52,710 nt of DNA, from contig CACKBL010000012.1 in assembly GCA_902598305.1 (NCBI GenBank), positions 1-52,710 of the forward strand. The letters are read 5' to 3'. Origin of the DNA: an uncultured Bacteroidota bacterium. GTDB lineage: Bacteria > Bacteroidota > Bacteroidia > Flavobacteriales > Flavobacteriaceae. Below are positions 50,706-52,710 of the stretch, in pieces. Both the position numbers and the translations under genes were made by a program. Under the pieces are notes generated by a model. The model was not told the origin of the DNA. It saw only the letters and a list, made by a program, of their open reading frames with translations, and did no database searches. Each line of letters starts with the position of its first letter. Within the stretch, counting starts at the first letter, position 1.

Positions 50706-52710
50706 ATGAACTCCGCACTACGGAACTCTGACTGGAATTTATCAAAACTTACTAATAGAAATAGTTGGATTTTTCTCTTTTTATTTGCAATCCAAATTTG
50801 TTATGGACAGCTTCCAAAATCATCTAATTTGATAGGAAGTTACAGTTTTAGTGGAAACGCTAACGATTTAAGTGGCAATAATTATAATGGGACTTTTACT
50901 GGAAACCCTTCATTGACAACTGATAGGAATGGAGTATCAAATTCTGCGTATGCATTCGATGGTAATGATTATATATACACTAGTAATAGTATGGCTAACG
51001 AATTCACTAATGTATTTACGATTAGCGCGTGGATAAAGTCAACCAACAACGCAACGGTTGATATTTTTGGTTTAGGACAACAGGAGTGTAATTCAAACGC
51101 GGGTCCCGTTATACGTCTTGGATCGAACATAAATTTTAATAGATGCAATGAAGGTTTTAATACATCAAATAGCAATTATTATTATGACGGTGTATGGCAT
51201 CATTACGCCTTTACTTATAATGGTAGTCAGAGAAAAGTTTATAGAGACGGAAATTTGGTAAATACTAATACGAAATCAAATATTTTTAATATTAACACTT
51301 ACGGTCTTGCTATTGGTAGGGCCCAAATGGACCAATCAGGCAATTATTTTATTGGTTCTATGGATGAAGTAAATGTATGGAATGTAGCTTTGACAGATAA
51401 CGAGATAAATTCAGTATACAATTATTCAGGAAATGCAGCTCCTACCAATATTACTTTATCTGCAACTGCTTTTAATGAAAACTTACCAACCGGCACGCAC
51501 GTCGCATCACTAACCGCGACTGATTCGGACAATGGAGACAGCCATACTTTCACTTTAGCCTCTGGTAATGGCACTAACGACGCAGACAATAACCATTTTA
51601 CAATTCAAGGAGCATCACTTAAAACAAGTGGAACATTTGACTTTGAAACCAAGTCTTCGTACAATATCTATATAAATACTAACGACGGAACAGCTAATTA
51701 TGCTAAAGCTTTTACAGTAACAGTAAATAACGTAAACGACGCTCCCGATGATATAAGTATGGGGCCTGCAATAGTAGAAAATGGGTTGCTTATTTATGTA
51801 GATGCAAGTAATCCAAATTCTAGAGGAGCAAGTCAATGGAGTGACCTTTCTGGAAATGGCAACCATGCAACAGTAACAGGGGGGTCGCTGGGCAATAATA
51901 ATTACTATACATTAGATGGAAATGATCATTTTAAGTGGTCTACAGATGTTTTATCTGCAGGTTCGAATTTTACAATGCAAGTTATGTTTAAAACCACTAA
52001 TACTAGTTGGTATGGATCCATGCCTCTTTATAATACATTTGGGCCCTCTGATAGAGGATTTTGGCACCATTTTCAGCAAAACGGAACATTGGGCTCAACT
52101 CTTGGCACTATGGGAACAGCTAATTCTAACGATGGTGTTGGTATAGTTCAAAATGAATGGCAACTGACTACCCTTACATACGATGGTAGCAGTCTAAAAC
52201 TATACAAAAATGGAATATTAAGATTTACCAAATCTGGTTCAATTTCATGGAACCTTGGTAACCAAGGTGCAACTGCAGGTAAATTAAATTATAGGTCTAG
52301 TGGGGCTCAATATTTCTTTCATGGGCTTATGTCTAGTCAACTTATATATAATCGTGCCTTAACCCAAGAAGAAATTACAGAGAATTACAATTATTTGAAT
52401 GGCACAATTGTAGGCTCTAGCATATCCACTCTCACGATCGATGAAGGTTCATCGGTTGGTTCATTGGTAGGCACATTGTCTGCTACGGGTAAGGATGCAG
52501 GGGAGACCTTGACCTACAGTCTAGTAAGTAACGGTCAGTCCTCCAGCCAACACAACAGTTCATTTACTGTATCTGGGACTCAAATTTTAACGGCCGCAGC
52601 CATTGATTATGAAACAACCTCAACATTAAATTTAAATATACAAGTTAGCGATGGTACCTCTACCTATCAAGAAGCGTTCACTGTATATGTAAACGATGTA
52701 AACGATAACG
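50706..52710 (+). CDS. Large surface protein with LamG and cadherin-like domains (3' end outside the window)
   Basis: Open from ATG at 50706 for 668 codons to the window end. Signal peptide with SWIFLFLFAIQICYGQ. First LamG/concanavalin-like domain (about nt 50823-51423: YSFSGNANDLSGNNYNGTF, WHHYAFTYNGSQRKVYRDG, MDEVNVWNVALTDNEI). Then a cadherin-like domain (ITLSATAFNENLPTGTHVAS, DFETKSSYNIYI, VNNVNDAP), a second LamG (51775-52400, NEWQLTTLTYDGSSLKLYKN) and the start of another cadherin-like domain (TIDEGSSVGSLVGTLSATG). Such proteins are usually T9SS-exported adhesins or glycan-binding proteins. Confidence 0.85.
   Translation, partial: MNSALRNSDWNLSKLTNRNSWIFLFLFAIQICYGQLPKSSNLIGSYSFSGNANDLSGNNYNGTFTGNPSLTTDRNGVSNSAYAFDGNDYIYTSNSMANEFTNVFTISAWIKSTNNATVDIFGLGQQECNSNAGPVIRLGSNINFNRCNEGFNTSNSNYYYDGVWHHYAFTYNGSQRKVYRDGNLVNTNTKSNIFNINTYGLAIGRAQMDQSGNYFIGSMDEVNVWNVALTDNEINSVYNYSGNAAPTNITLSATAFNENLPTGTHVASLTATDSDNGDSHTFTLASGNGTNDADNNHFTIQGASLKTSGTFDFETKSSYNIYINTNDGTANYAKAFTVTVNNVNDAPDDISMGPAIVENGLLIYVDASNPNSRGASQWSDLSGNGNHATVTGGSLGNNNYYTLDGNDHFKWSTDVLSAGSNFTMQVMFKTTNTSWYGSMPLYNTFGPSDRGFWHHFQQNGTLGSTLGTMGTANSNDGVGIVQNEWQLTTLTYDGSSLKLYKNGILRFTKSGSISWNLGNQGATAGKLNYRSSGAQYFFHGLMSSQLIYNRALTQEEITENYNYLNGTIVGSSISTLTIDEGSSVGSLVGTLSATGKDAGETLTYSLVSNGQSSSQHNSSFTVSGTQILTAAAIDYETTSTLNLNIQVSDGTSTYQEAFTVYVNDVNDN

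Overview
The window looks like a chromosomal segment of a marine-type flavobacterium (Bacteroidota, Flavobacteriia). The DNA is visibly AT-rich. Start sites lack Shine-Dalgarno sequences, promoters carry the Bacteroidota -7 box (TAnnTTTG), and there is a SusC/SusD pair. Most genes encode Sec-exported proteins or lipoproteins, and the 3'-CCA of the one tRNA is not encoded. The genus cannot be named from the sequence alone.

Region 1 (1-23.2 kb) is a polysaccharide utilization locus for a sulfated glycan. It opens with a truncated ECF sigma factor, a divergent FecR-type anti-sigma, an STN-domain SusC and a SusD. These are followed by nine S1-type sulfatases, all with the Cys-x-Pro/Ala-x-Arg formylglycine motif, and a secreted formylglycine-generating enzyme. 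The region ends (minus strand) with a Gfo/Idh/MocA oxidoreductase and a DUF1080 (3-keto-glycoside hydrolase/lyase type) protein. No classical glycoside hydrolase or polysaccharide lyase occurs here. The likely division of labour is: SusCD imports the oligosaccharide, sulfatases matured by the local FGE desulfate it, and the oxidoreductase/DUF1080 pair may cleave glycosidic bonds by an oxidation/elimination route. The first sulfatase (6542-7945) lacks any ATG, GTG or TTG upstream of its signal peptide.

Region 2 (23.2-42.5 kb) is a patchwork of mostly single genes. It holds two unrecognised cytoplasmic genes next to a tRNA-Ala(GGC), a cupin, a metal-ligand-poor M19 dipeptidase, a Dabb protein, a MerC-like protein, a sugar isomerase-like TIM barrel, a DUF2911 protein, an MscS-type channel, a GT2 with a nine-G run and an SDR-type protein. 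Its most striking content is a recurrent set of exported proteins: four secreted ~225-250 aa proteins that look like tandem ferredoxin-like/ABM domains, and four NTF2/SnoaL-like lipoproteins, twice as direct neighbours. Many of them share one promoter-leader layout: TATATTTA-like box, 4-6 nt, TTAACCATAAA or a variant, about 10 nt, ATG. A phased TGATCA/T-tract array lies at 37.54-37.62 kb.

Region 3 (42.5-52.7 kb) holds a surface protein with IgGFc-binding-like and thrombospondin-3-like parts, an exported RidA-like protein, a serine beta-lactamase-fold hydrolase, small membrane proteins and lipoproteins, a DoxX-like protein tightly coupled to a GH3 enzyme, a hypothetical lipoprotein and a pterin carbinolamine dehydratase. 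The window ends inside a large LamG/cadherin-like surface protein.
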